Shown here: positions 11,001 through 22,700 of the stretch, in pieces
How positions within the stretch are numbered: the stretch's first letter is position 1
Layout of the letters: every line of letters starts with the position of its first letter
Source: Phlegmacium glaucopus
Taxonomy: Eukaryota > Basidiomycota > Agaricomycetes > Agaricales > Cortinariaceae
Reading direction: 5' to 3'
Length of the DNA: 42,015 nt
NCBI GenBank assembly: GCA_015039465.1
Contig: MU130497.1
Span: 610,887 to 652,901, forward strand
Made by a program: the position numbers and the translations under genes
The notes under the pieces: generated by a model
The model's input: the letters and a program-made list of their open reading frames with translations, nothing else
Database searches by the model: none
Told to the model about the DNA's origin: nothing

Positions 11001-12893
11001 CTGCGCCTTTCAAGTGTTGACTCAGGACCTTTCACATTTTTGACATGACCACACGCCTATGGAGTAGATATATTTTTGCTATTGGACTGTGTACACTGCC
11101 TTCTTTTCTTTTCTCTCGCACTTTGACACTTTACAGATTTTTTATTGTTCCTTCTTCTTTTCCATTGTTCTTTTCTTCTCGCAGCTGTCCCCTCTTTATC
11201 TTTCTTCCTTTGACAGCGCGTACTTCTTTTCTTTTTATTGTTTTACATAGCCTCATCCTTAGGTATAAATACTGCTCTTTTGTACCAGGATAGGTAGCTC
11301 AGTAAAAATTCATTCTTACCCCCCACTTTCCTCATCTCGGTGGAATTCCAGTGAATTCCTCCCTTAAGTTCGCTTTTCTTGCCCCTTACTGTCAATCTAT
11401 CCCCTACCCCTCAACTGCTATAGTCTTACTGAAGACTCTCTCTTGCTCATCCTCATCCTCGTCTTATACCTCATTCATCTTCCAAGACCTTCATCCTCCT
11501 CCTTCTCTTCTCTATTCTTTCCCCCTACCTCTGTGTGTTACAAGTCAAGGTTACACCTTCCCTAAACGAACAACAGGGAGTCTCTTGACCTAAAGACTGG
11601 TCCACTGCTCTCTGGTTGGTGTTATATAACAACACAAACAACGATTTATATCGCGAACTTCACTATCCTCACAGTCTACTCTTCTTGCGTATTTCAATAC
11701 CACGGACTTCTCTTTAAATTCTATCAAGGAAATCTACATTAACCCCTCTGAACTACGTTACTACTTGCGGTCTGATCTCACTGCAGGCACATCAACGAGT
11801 CAACATTCTATGAGAATGACCACAGGAAGACAAAGTGGATACATGAGAATTAAAAGGCAGTGGTGGAGAAAAAAGGGGAGGGGCAGTCCATTATGGCATC
11901 TGAGTTTTTAATGGTTGAATGGGGGTGGCTGACAGACAGTGACAAGTACGTGCACAGTGAGAATATTCCATCAAAGAGGGTTTAATTTCGTTGTTAGAGA
12001 GGCCCAGATAATATTCAAGGCAGGGAAGAATCAAGATGGGTGGTTCTCTGGAGAGGATCTCTTGAAGCAAGTTGATAAGGCAATAGACATCTTTGAAGGG
12101 AGGACCAATGGGTTTGCTACTGGGTTATTTCTGTTTGACAATGCACCTAGTCACCAGAAATGTGCTCCCGATGCTTTGTCTGCTCAAAAAATGCCAAAAA
12201 ATCCACATCCAACTTGGACACACCACAAGGAAGGACCAAAAATGTGCACCACGAGGTTTGGAGAAGACCAAAAGATCCAGGATTTATATTTCAACCACAA
12301 TCACCCAACGATGCCAGGATGGTTCAAAGGAATGGAAGTTATCATCCAGCAACATGGCTTGCGGCCAGAAAAGGGAATGAATGCCCAATGTGATGGGTTC
12401 AAATGCGTTGCTGGGAAAACAGACTGTTGTTGCTGTCGACTTTTATTCACACAGCCCAATTTCATGGCCCAGAAGTCCCATTTAGAGGAGTTAATCACCT
12501 CACACAGCCACATTTGCGATTTTTACCTGAAATACCACTGCGAGCTCAATTTCATTGAGCAATACTGGGGGGCTGCCAAGCTTCGCTATTGTAACAGCCC
12601 AAAAACCACAGATATCAATGAGATGGAGGCTAATATGAAGGCCTGTCTCAACAATGTCCCACTTGTCCAGATTCAAAGGTGTATTACATTGTCTTTTAAT
12701 TTTGACTTCACTAACTTTTCATCTATCAAGGTACGCAAATAGATCAGCCTGCTTTATCAATGCCTATGCACAGGGCACAACCAGACCGATTGCTGTTTGG
12801 GCAAACCAAAAGTATCACAGACACTGCACACTTCCCCCCAAAATCCTCAGCAAACTCAAGAATGAGTTCCACAAAAAGTATGGACATGACTAA
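8024..12893 (+). pseudogene. DDE transposase gene of the mariner-like element, split by an LTR
   Basis: Start at 8024 (MGRHSRATLAHVSNLGHAQK), preferred over 7955 because I recall related fungal proteins starting MGRH. An acidic N-terminal region is followed by a DNA-binding-type region (KKIDVFF, NLYLDP) and then WRYAKKKNGMYIDGHEQEDV, VMHDE|STFYEND, FATGLFLFDNAPSHQK and CELNFIEQYWGAAKLRY. HDE, FDNAPSH and NFIEQYWG supply the expected D, D and E. The last intron is 12679-12730 (GT..CTAAC..AG), giving QIQR-YANRS; another lies near 8681-8723. Breaks: frameshift near 8360, TGA near 8428, frameshifts around 8930-9250, the solo LTR between HDE and STFY, a TAA near 11852 and loss around 11940-11990. 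It is inactive. Confidence 0.88.
9576..11794 (+). mobile_element. Long solo LTR (2.2 kb) nested in the transposase gene
   Basis: The insert begins TGATAGGATCC and ends GGCACATCA, so it has TG..CA ends and TGAT/ATCA inverted tips. It is flanked by ACGA at 9572-9575 and 11795-11798. Removing it with one ACGA restores the transposase motif HDESTFY across the junction. A TATA-like GGTATAAATACTGC lies near 11261, as expected for an LTR promoter. The interior is pyrimidine-rich with many TTCGCAC/CTCGC steps and no recognisable gag or pol. The 194-codon frame at 10321-10905 looks accidental. A full element with two shorter LTRs is unlikely, since I see no internal direct repeat. Confidence 0.8.
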
Positions 12894-13233
12894 ATACCAT
12901 CTCTTATATGCCCTTTCCTGCGCTTGATTTTTATTTTTTTTTCAAACCGAACATTTTGTGCCTCTTGGCGCTTACATAATAGATTACATAAGGGTGCTGG
13001 TTCCTGATGGTGCCTACCTTAGAGGCATGTCCAAGTATAATTAAGTAGGTCATGGCCTGAATGTTTATTGCACCTTGAGATATTTATTTTTAGTTTTAAC
13101 TTGAGTGGTAGCATTGAAAGGGAGAGTATGTATTAGAAGTGTGTCTTTCTTTCAGTTTCTGTGTTCAAAATTGAAATTGAAGATAAATGAGATACAGTAT
13201 AAAATACTTGCATACTTTGATGATTGGGCCACT

Positions 13234-16200
13234 TCAGTCTCTTCCTATTTTCTTCTTTATATTGATGACTTCAAGCTTCAGCTGCTCTGCATCATTCTGC
13301 CTACCCTGAAGATGGTATGTGCTTGCTAAATTTGTCATGCTGTTGAGGGTGTCTGGATGTTCTGCACCAAGCAGCTTCTTTGTCATGTCCATAACTTGAA
13401 CCTCCAGTTGCTCTGCCTCATTCCATCTTCCCTGATGCCTGTATGTGCTTGCTAGATTTGCCATACTATTGAGGGTGTCTGGATGTTCTGCACCAAGCAG
13501 CTTCTTCCTCATGTCCATAACTTGAACCTCCAGCTGCTCTGCCTCATTCCATCTTCCCTGATTCCTGTATGTGCTTGCTAGATTTCCCATACTTGTGAGG
13601 GTGTCTGGATGTTCTGCACCAAGCAGCTTCTTTCTCATGTCCATAACTTGAACCTCCAGCTGCTCTGCCTCATTCCACCTTCCCTGATTACAGTATGTGC
13701 TTGCTAGATTTGCCATACTGATGAGGGTGTCTGGATGTTCTGCACCAAGCAGCTTCTTCCTCATGTCCATAACTTGAACCTCCAGCTGCTCTGCCTCATT
13801 CCACCTTCCCTGATCACTGTATGTGCTTGCTAGATTTCCCATACTGTTGAGGGTGTCTGGATGTTCTGCACCAAGCAGCTTCTTTCTCATGTCCATAACT
13901 TGAACCCCCAGTTGCTCTGCCTCATTCCATCTTCCCTGATTCCAGTATGTGCTTGCTAGATTTCCCATACTAAGAAGGGTGTGTGGATGTTCTGCACCAA
14001 GCAGCTTCTTTCTCATGTCCATAACTTGAACCTCCAGTTGCTCTGCCTCATTCCACCTTCCCTGATTCCTGTATGTGCTTGCTAGATTTCCCATACTGAT
14101 GAGGGTGTCTGGATGTTCTGCACCAAGCAGCTTCTTTCTCATGTCCATAACTTGAACCTCCAGTTGCTCTGCCTCATTCCATCTTCCCTGATTCCAGTAT
14201 ATGCTTGCTAGATTGCCCATACTAAGGAGGGTGTGTGGATGTTCTGCACCAAGCAGCTTCTTTCTCATGTCCATAACTTGAACCTCCAGTTGCTCTGCCT
14301 CATTCCACCTTCCCTGATTCCAGTATGTGCTTGCTAGATTTGCCATACTGTTGAGGGTGTCTGGATGTTCTGCACCAAGCAGCCTCTTCCTCATGTCCAT
14401 AACTTGAACCTCCAGTTTCTCTGCCTCATTCCACCTTCCCTGATGCCTGTATGTGCCTGCTAGATGTGCCATAAGGTTGAGGGTGTCTGGATGTTCTGCA
14501 CCAAGCAGCTTCTTTCTCATGTCCATAACTTGAACCTCCAGCTGCTCTGCCTCATTCCACCTTCCCTGATGCCTGTATATGCTTGCTAGATTTCCCATAC
14601 TGTTGAGGGTGTCTGGATGTTCTGCACCAAGCACCTTCTTCCTCATGTCCATAACCTCAACCCTCAGCTCCTCTGCATTGCCCCAGTCCCCATTATCCCA
14701 CATTACTAATGCAAAATTGGTCCATTTATCATCATAGTACTGCTTGATAAGTCCTACCTCCCTTCCATGTAACTCATTTGCCTTAACATGTGGGAAAATC
14801 AACCATCGCAGTGCATAATCCTGACTCTCAAATCTCCATGGAATTGCACAAGACAAGATTATGCTTCCCATCTCACACAATCTTTGCTGCTCAGACTTTA
14901 ACATTCTCTCCCGACTCCAGTAGTGCACCAGAGGATGAACAGACAACATTTCAGATGATTGTCCTCTTTTCATCAAGGAGAAAGAGAGAAGGACACTAAC
15001 TCCTTGTCCAAAGATGAAGTCATCCCAGTGACCATCATTGTCCAAGCCAAGCAGAGTATGATCCAGTAATGTGACTGCCTCAGGTAATGTCTCAGCTATG
15101 TCATTATCAACATGTGTCATGGTCTCCTCAGCAGCAGATTGGAATATCTCTTTAGAAATATTGCTATGATGATAGAAAGCACATATTTGAAGAATCAGGA
15201 TTGCAGCCTGTGCTGCTTGTGCATCTCCAGCAGTGGAATGTCCACCAGCCCTCCTTTCTATCTTTTTGAAAGAAAGATCCCAAGTCCCATACACAGTTCT
15301 ATCATACTTTGATGCTCCTGTGAATGTAGCATCTGACATAAGAGCATGACGATGTGCTGAGAATTGCCTCAGATATTTATCAATATCACATCTCCCAGCC
15401 TCAATGTAGGCCCCAGCATGATTAACAGCAAGAGGAATGCAGCCAAGTTCAGTCACAATCTTTTTGGCAGCATGTAGATGCTCAGGCAATGGCTGCAAAC
15501 AGCTAGCCTTAAGAAGGAGGGCTATAGCATCTGCCTCCTCCATCTCATGGATCTCAATATTGTTTTCAAATGATACAATCCTTCCCATGGATCTGTTTCT
15601 GCTAGTAATCAGAATATTGCCTCTGTTACCTGGAGGAATGAACTTGTCCACCACCTCTGGAGGAGGATCATCAGCATTATCAAACACAATCAACCATTCT
15701 TCTTGTATAGAAGATATCCACTGGAGGACAGACTCAACTGAGTCACCCACCCCAGCAGAAAGGGTAGATATACCCTTGAGAGACATTTTCATGCTCTCCT
15801 GAGAGGAGGCATCAATCCAGAACACATGTGAAAAACTAAAGACATGAATCTAATGTTGTGAATGGCAAATTAAGAACCCTTACTGGTCAGACATTTCTTC
15901 TATGAACTTGAGAGAAATCTGGGTCTTTCCAATCCCTCCCAATCCCCAGAGGAGACATGAGCACCTAGACATCAGTCTACTAGTACTATGGTGAATAAAA
16001 ATCTTGTGAAGTTTATCGAGTACATCTTGCCGTCCAGTAAAGATTGGACTGGAGTTGGGTTTTTGAGTCACAAGGATATTTATCTGCCTTTCGCCGTTAT
16101 TGGCAGGCAGACTAATGTTCTATATGTACAATTATGGCTGGATTATACACACAACCTACGACAAAGACTCACGAAAGTGCTGCCAGTGATAAGGACATTC

Positions 16201-16837
16201 TGGGCGTTCGCAAAGACACCCAAGACAGATTGTTGAGCCTGCTGATCATTAGCGAAAGCCGAGAACACCTGGTGTAATCAACTCACGGAGGGATGTTGTT
16301 CGGATTCAGTGGATCTCAAGTTAGCTTGCATTACGGCATCAGACGAGGAGGGCAAATTTCCTTCTGGACGGGCTACAGGTGTAACCGCCAAAGCGGAAAC
16401 CGCAGTGGAGACTTGAAGTTCATGCGTAGTCTGATCGACGATGACAATTGAGCAATTATGGATGTGATGGAGTAAGTTGAACACTTACATGAACGCCAGT
16501 GTCTGGAACGTTTACAGGAACAAGATCATCCAGTACCAGAGCAGAAGCCGAAGTAGAGACTGGGAGGTCATGGGAAGTCTGATGGATGACGCTGATCAAA
16601 TACTTGAGAATACGATGGGCAAAGTTGAATGCTCACAGCAACGCTAGTGACTTGAATAACTTCTGCGTTTTCAACAGCAGCGCTGGCGGGAACGGATGGC
16701 ATGGAGTGAGCAGTGCTTGTTATGATTGCCGATCTCGAAGTTGCTGGTTTACGGCTTGAACCCAGAGCATCGCTGATAGTCAGAGATGAAGATTTTGGTT
16801 TCTTGGGCTTGACAAATTTGTTGAAAATGCGCTTCAT
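13234..16837 (-). CDS. NB-ARC/TPR STAND (NLR-like) receptor, unit A, intact
   Basis: Six exons: 16837-16637, 16578-16489, 16430-16287, 16241-16173, 16119-15884, 15835-13234. All junctions are GT..AG and in phase, giving about 1113 aa. Order: basic N-terminus (MKRIFNKFVKPKKPKSSSL), Ser/Ala-rich linker, a short motif (FANAQNVLITGSTF|NISL), the P-loop GLGGIGKTQ, Walker B EWLIVFDNADDP, NILITSRN, the GLPL-like LGCIPLAVNHAGAYI, a winged-helix end SVHPLVHYWSRERM, then 11 full 42-residue TPR units plus a leading partial one. STAND proteins are nucleotide-operated switches. In fungi, members act in non-self recognition and programmed cell death, with the repeats as sensor. The start at 16837 is conserved in unit B. 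No known effector domain is seen at the N-terminus. The opposite-facing gene lies about 430 bp upstream. Confidence 0.9.
13277..14690 (-). repeat. 126-bp tandem TPR-coding repeats of NLR A
   Basis: Eleven units of 126 bp encode a 42-residue pattern: AEHPDTLNSMANLASTY, then xxQGRWNEAEQLEVQVMDMRKKLLG. The units are nearly identical at DNA level and differ mainly at a few codons (HPDTLISM/HPHTLLSM/HPDTLNSM and TYRNQ/TYWNQ/TYSDQ/TYCNQ). Several units alternate between HPDTLISM..TYRNQ and HPHTLLSM..TYWNQ, which suggests amplification in pairs. Near-identity across units points to recent unequal exchange or gene conversion. Confidence 0.92.
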
Positions 16838-17269
16838 ATTGTTGAATAGTGAGCGGTGAGTACTTGAGTGGTGATTCTGGTGAATGTGGTCGACAAGAAA
16901 GAAGCGCTTGATTACATAACCAGGGTTACGTCTACATTGACAGCAATGGTTACCGAGTACAAATGGACTTGTACCCAACTTGTACGCGTCATCTCCCATT
17001 TATCCATGATCATATGGACTCCAGAGGCAGCATACAGTCCAGCACTCGCATCACTTATTCTGGCCGGCAGCGCTTGGACCGATCTTCTATGCAGTGCTTC
17101 TCCTCACCTGTAACGCGACAACATTATGAACACCAGTCAGAGTGCCTTAGCCCTCGGATGAAACTCGAATTTTTCGCCTCTCCACCTCTGAGTGAAAACC
17201 TCCCTCTCGTCCCCCGTCTCTCAGTGGTACATAAATCAATAAAAAACATTATCTTTGATTGAGTACCTC

Positions 17270-19370
17270 TATTAAATTCGCAGCTTCCACGCGATGATCA
17301 AGAACTACAAGAACTATGTGCAAAGGTGCGCGTTCTAGAAGTCCGACCAGTAGAGTACGCGAAACTCATCTTAGACCTCGAAGAACGTCACGCTGAATTC
17401 GAAATTTTCTTGCCTGGGCTTCAAGCCAAACTCAGAAAACTCCAGGACGAACTCACTGGTGCAAATAAATGATTAGATGCAACTATCGCAACTCCCCGAC
17501 AACCGCCTTGTTGACGCATAACAACAGCTGGAAATGTTAGATGAAGAAGTTGTGAGAGTTGCCCGCCAGAGCCGGGTAGAGGCAGTTGGGGCGGTTGGAT
17601 GGAGAAATTGTCTCTTGCGAGAATGAGCACGGTTGGTTCAAGGAGGCTCTCATGGTATGTCATTTCTCATACCGATCATTATTCCACCTTCTAACGTTCT
17701 TTGGTTGTCAGGTTGCGAGACACGACGCAAGAGTCGGATCAAGAACATCGTGAACGGATATCCGGAATGTAAAAAGGATGTTGACCCTGTTGAGAAACGT
17801 GAAGGTATGTTTTCCATCCCTCTCCTGATTCATTCAAGGTGTAAACTGATGCCTTGCGTCATCAAAAGTATCTTACGAAGAGACTCTTATTCACGACTTT
17901 GAAATCGAATGACTGAAGGACTGACTGGACGGTGTACTTGGTCCGAAGTCATAGTCATACGATTGACGGAATGCAGCTTCATGCCTAGCAAGGTATATCT
18001 TCCGTTCCTAGCCTCCCTATTCATTCTCTATCATCCTTGCGTATAGAACGTGAATTACGATTGAAGATCTTGAAACTTTCAAGAAACTCTTCGATGAGAA
18101 CCGTGTAGAATCAGAGAAACAACTCTACCAAAACCTTGGTATTCAGGATCAACTTTCGAAGAGTGAAGCTCTCGAGGAGTCCTTTATGTCAAGATTCGGA
18201 CCACACTATCAACCAATTCCGTCGTTATCTAGTTACGTTCTCTTCTCCCTCAGCCATTGTCAATGCTTCGGTGACATCTCACACTCCTGCTATGATGTCC
18301 CTCGATCTCAACTTACAATTCGCCGTCATGAAGGATGTAGCGCCCGCGAAATGTTGATGTTGAGCTGAGCTTGGAGGCAAGGGAGTCAAAAGAGCCACTA
18401 ATCGTTATCCAGGTTTGTGTGCATTCCTTTTTGTTGCTTTCCACATCCCGTATCCTGATGTCCTACCTGTAAATAGCGATGTGACAGGGCAACTACCTAT
18501 TCTTTCGGCTACTTGGCATCTACAGCAGATTTGATTAACCAACATAGCAACTCTGCAAATCTCCGATTGGATTTTGCGAGGTCCAGTTAGACTCGAACTA
18601 ATCTACTTGGGTCGCCAAACAAGAAAAAACGGAATATGTTGAAAAAGAATAGCGGCCCGTGGATATGATACGAACATGACGACTTTCCTTCCATACCATG
18701 GATGGGCACGTCAGTCTACCCCTTAGCACCTGAATTTTACGACAACATCCATCCCTGCCAACGGTTATTGTCAACTTCATTCGCGATAAGGACGTAGGCA
18801 CGTTTGAGTGGGCAAAGAGGCTTGTTAACAATGGCTCGGCCGGACATGCAGATTTGCTAGGGGGACTGGAGATTTTATCGTTCTCCAAGGTGGTGGTAGC
18901 GGGATTGAAGAATCTGGATGATATCCTGCTTCCGTTTCGATCGACCCTTAGTGCGTCCATTGGCATTGAATATGAACAAACCAAACAAGACATGGCGTTG
19001 TGAGCCAGAACATTTATCAACCACACAGACACGCATACAGTCATATATTTTCAGACATATAACCTGGTCTAATATCACTTGTACCCATCTCCCGTCTCAA
19101 GTTTTCGGGACAAGTTGTGCCGAAGTTGTCCCGGACAACTTTTAAACGCGTCACGAGTGAATTTATCACCATTTTTCAATTCTCTGAATCAAAGACGTTC
19201 CATCCTGCAGATATCTGCATGGTCAAACACATAGACGACCGCTTGAGACGTTATGAAGAGGAGAATGAGCGCCAGAGACCCAGTAGCTAGGATGTGGATG
19301 ATGGCAAACCCATCTCGTATGGGACAATCACGGCGAAACCAAATGCAGCGGCCCCAATAGCGATGATGTG
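17270..19370 (+). pseudogene. Decayed multi-exon coiled-coil gene, unit A
   Basis: Exon-like blocks are separated by GT..AG introns. One at about 17281-17471 reads DQELQELCAKVRVLEVRPVE and then FEIFLPGLQAKLRKLQDELT before a TGA. Later blocks near 17530-17650, 17712-17805, 18062-18180 (FDENRVESEKQLYQNLGIQD), 18750-18960 (LPTVIVNFIRDKDVGTFEWA) and 19155-19290 (FITIFQFSESKTFHPADICM) are broken by stops and frameshifts. The same series appears in unit B at 29900-32502. The charged heptad-like content suggests a coiled coil; I do not recognise the family. It faces away from the NLR gene, so the two probably shared a divergent promoter around 16840-17270. Confidence 0.6.
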
Positions 19371-19751
19371 ATATTTTTCACGAGAGCAGAGTTCGCATGC
19401 TCTCGCGTTATTATGATTTGTGTTCTTCATCTACCCCGCTTCGCTTCCTTGCTCTATCGCTTTTTTTCCCTCAGTCTTCCCTTTCGTATCTGTGTACTTT
19501 CATCAACCACACGGGCATACACCCCCCATTCACAGGCATATATTTTCCAGATATATAAACATATTCTAATAATCATATACTTGCTCAAGTATCACTTTTA
19601 CCGATCTCATGCCCCCAGCGCGAATATCTCAATGTTTCGGCCGTTGGGATAACTTTGAACGCGCCATCTTTGGGTTCGGAAGCCAAATGGAATCATCGGT
19701 CTTACTAATTTCTTCCCTTTCTATTTTTAACGCTTTTACTCTCAACCGCCC

Positions 19752-22700
19752 ATGGCAGATGACGAAAGACGCTCTGAACCTACTATGTAGTATGCCCATG
19801 ACCCTGGTGGGAGATAGGTCAACGACCATGACAGACATGAACATCGAGGACGAAAAGCAGTTCCGAACAGTGACTCAGTTCCTTCTACGATGGGGAATCG
19901 AAACTCATGGGTAAGTAATAGAACCCCTTTCACACTACATAGTAGTAATTCCCTTGTTGTCATTCCTCGATTCTCATTCAAAATACTTTTTTAGCCCTCT
20001 ACCCCGGACTTTACAGAATTAGCCCATAGTATTCCCCCCGAGAAAAGGATCGACAGACGTATCCATCAGATGTTCTTTATCTGGTTCTCAGTCAATTTCA
20101 ACATTCTGGCGTTCGGAGCTGGATCTAGTGGACCTGCGTTCTTTGCTCTGGGTATTAGGATAGCCTACTTGCGATATTTGTTGTGGATGTCATGTGCGTA
20201 AATCCTGAGTTTTCTGGGAGGGTTGCATCGTGCCGGTAATGACGACGCATTGATGACGGTCTTACGACCGATCTTTCACGTCGTCTTTTAATCGACCTCA
20301 TCATCCAAGTGTCAGCACTTATCTACTATCTATCACCCGAGGCTGCCCTATTTGATCATTGGTCCTTATATTCATCTTTCTTGTCTTCTAGAACATGCGT
20401 CATTCCGGCTTACTTGTGCGTCTCGAAAAAAGCTATATTCTAAAAAGAACGTTTCCGACCTCCCTTATCTTTTCGAAAACTTCCTTTTCAATCTTTAGCG
20501 CAGTCTTTGGACCTAAATTAGGCATGCGTGCAATGGTGCAATGTCGCTTTTCTTGGGGGTATGTCATTATCATATCGTCATCGGTCGTAATTCGAATCCT
20601 GGTTGATCGTTTTTGTTTTGCTTCTCATTTGCTAATTTCCCCCCCTCCCTTTCTTGTTCGTTAAATCCATCAGGTACTATGCTGCTGCGATCCCAAGCAC
20701 TTTGAATGTGTTCTCGTCACAGAGTTGTCTTATTCTCAACTGTATCATTGGAGGACAAACGCTTGCTACCGTTTCCCATAAACTCGATGATACTGGTGGG
20801 TATCGTGATTATTGGATTAATCTCCTTCGTGGTGAGTTTTAGGAGTTTTATCTAACTAACTAAAATGCATGGTCGTGCTTATACCACTGAGTAGGTTACC
20901 CTTTGCGGATACAGATTTATACACTGGTACAGTATTCTTATGTCCCTGCTCGTCGTTTCCGTACTTTCTTCAAAAAAGATTACAACTTTTTTTTTGAAAC
21001 AGGTTCGAGAATTTTGTCTGGATTCCCAACGTTATTGCCTTTCCCGTCTTGCTCGGTGTAGCAGGTAGACATTTGAATCCAACGACTTTCCTTGCGGTCC
21101 CCCCGCCAAGCGCCGCACAAATCATTTCTTTTGGATCTCTAGTAGCTTCTTCTATTATCAGCTGGTGCGCATTTACTCCGGATTATGGAGTATATCATGA
21201 CGCCAACGCATCAACGTGGGTGCCTCAACTGTATACATTGGGAGAAATATTAGTAACCAACTCATTCAATCCCAGAATGAAGATTTTTATCTATAGTTAT
21301 CTCGGTTTCCTTCTCCCAATGGTAAGCAGCCCCACTCTACCTTTTTTTTGCTCGCATCACATACAGTCCCCCTTCATACTAAGCCAAATACTATGTAGCT
21401 AGCATTGAATATGATTGGAGCTGCATTTGCAGCTGCTGCTCCTGGTATACCATCTTGGATAACAGGTTTCCAAGAGGGTAGCAATGTGGGTGGACTCCTT
21501 GCAGCTGTGCTTGCTCCTGCTGGCGGGTTTGGAAAGTTCTTGCTTGTGCTCATTGCACTATCAACTTCGTCTGCTTGTGCACCCACAATCTATACTTTTG
21601 GTGAGTCCACTGTATTCAATATTTAAACTGGCTATGCCTACATTATGTTATGGGACTTCATGTTGCTGTCTTTCTTCTTTTGTTAAGGTAATTCCTTTAT
21701 GGCTATAACCCCCCTTTTTGCCCGAGTGCCCCGATATGTCTTTACTGTCGTGTCTACAGCCATGTAAGTGAATATCTCTTGTTGAAGTTAGGAATGTGTA
21801 AACAGATCACAATATGCCGAAGTACCTCTTTTGGAAATCTGATCATTCGCTGAATCGCCGAATCGCCGAACTGACGAAATTTCCAAGACCCAGATGCCCT
21901 CGCTTTTCTTGGGGGTATGTCATTATCATATCGTCATCGGTCGTAATTCGAATCCTGGTTGATCGTTTTTGTTTTGCTTCTCATTTGCTAACTTCCCCCC
22001 CTCCCTTTCTTGTTCGTTAAATCCATCAGGTACTACGCTGCTGCGATCCCAAGCACTTTGAATGTGTTCTCGTCACAGAGTTTTCTTATTCTCAACTGTA
22101 TCATTGGAGGACAAACACTTGCTACCGTTTCCCATAAACTCGATGATACTTTGGGTATCGTGATTATTGGATTAATCTCCTCCGTGGTGAGTTTTAGGAG
22201 TTTTATCTAACTAAATAAAATGCACGGTCGTGCTTATACCACTGAGTAGGTTACCCTTTGCGGATACAGATTTATACACTGGTACAGTATTCTTATGTCC
22301 CTGCTCGTCGTTTCCGTACTTTCTTCAAAAAAGATTACAACTTTTTTTTTGAAACAGGTTCGAGAATTTTGTCTGGATTCCCAACGTTATTGCCTTTCCC
22401 GTCTTGCTCGGTGTAGCAGGTAGACATTTGAATCCAACGACTTTCCTTGCGGTCCCCCCGCCAAGCGCGGCACAAATCATTTCTTTTGGATCTCTAGTAG
22501 CTTCTTCTATTATCAGCTGGTGCGCGTTTACTCCGGATTATGGAGTATATCATGACGCCAACGCATCAACGTGAGTGCCTCAACTGTATACACTGGGAGA
22601 AATATTAGTAACCAACTCATTCAATCCCAGAATGAAGATTTTTATCTATAGTTATCTCGGTTTCCTTCTCCCAATGGTGAGCAGCCCCACTCTACCTTTT

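Larger units (their letters stand above)
7653..13019 (+). mobile_element. Tc1/mariner-type transposon with TA target duplication
   Basis: The terminal inverted repeats are 7653-7689 (starts AGGTAGGTGCCATCAGGAAC) and 12984-13019 (inverted: AGGTAGGCACCATCAGGAAC), about 36 bp with a few mismatches. TA lies on each side, at 7651-7652 and 13020-13021. The duplicate unit B has the empty site at about 25598-25612: CAATTGGCAATTAAAGGCATG, against CAATTGGCAAT-TA-[element]-TA-GAGGCATG here. The element carries one transposase gene (8024-12893). Without the nested solo LTR it would be about 3.1 kb. Inverted repeats, TA duplication and DDE-type gene all agree with the IS630-Tc1-mariner superfamily. Confidence 0.92.

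Noticed and set aside
13277..14690. Regular 126-bp direct repeats that could be taken for a CRISPR-like or satellite array
   Set aside because: They keep one open frame and encode 42-residue TPR units in an NB-ARC gene; there are no unique spacers.
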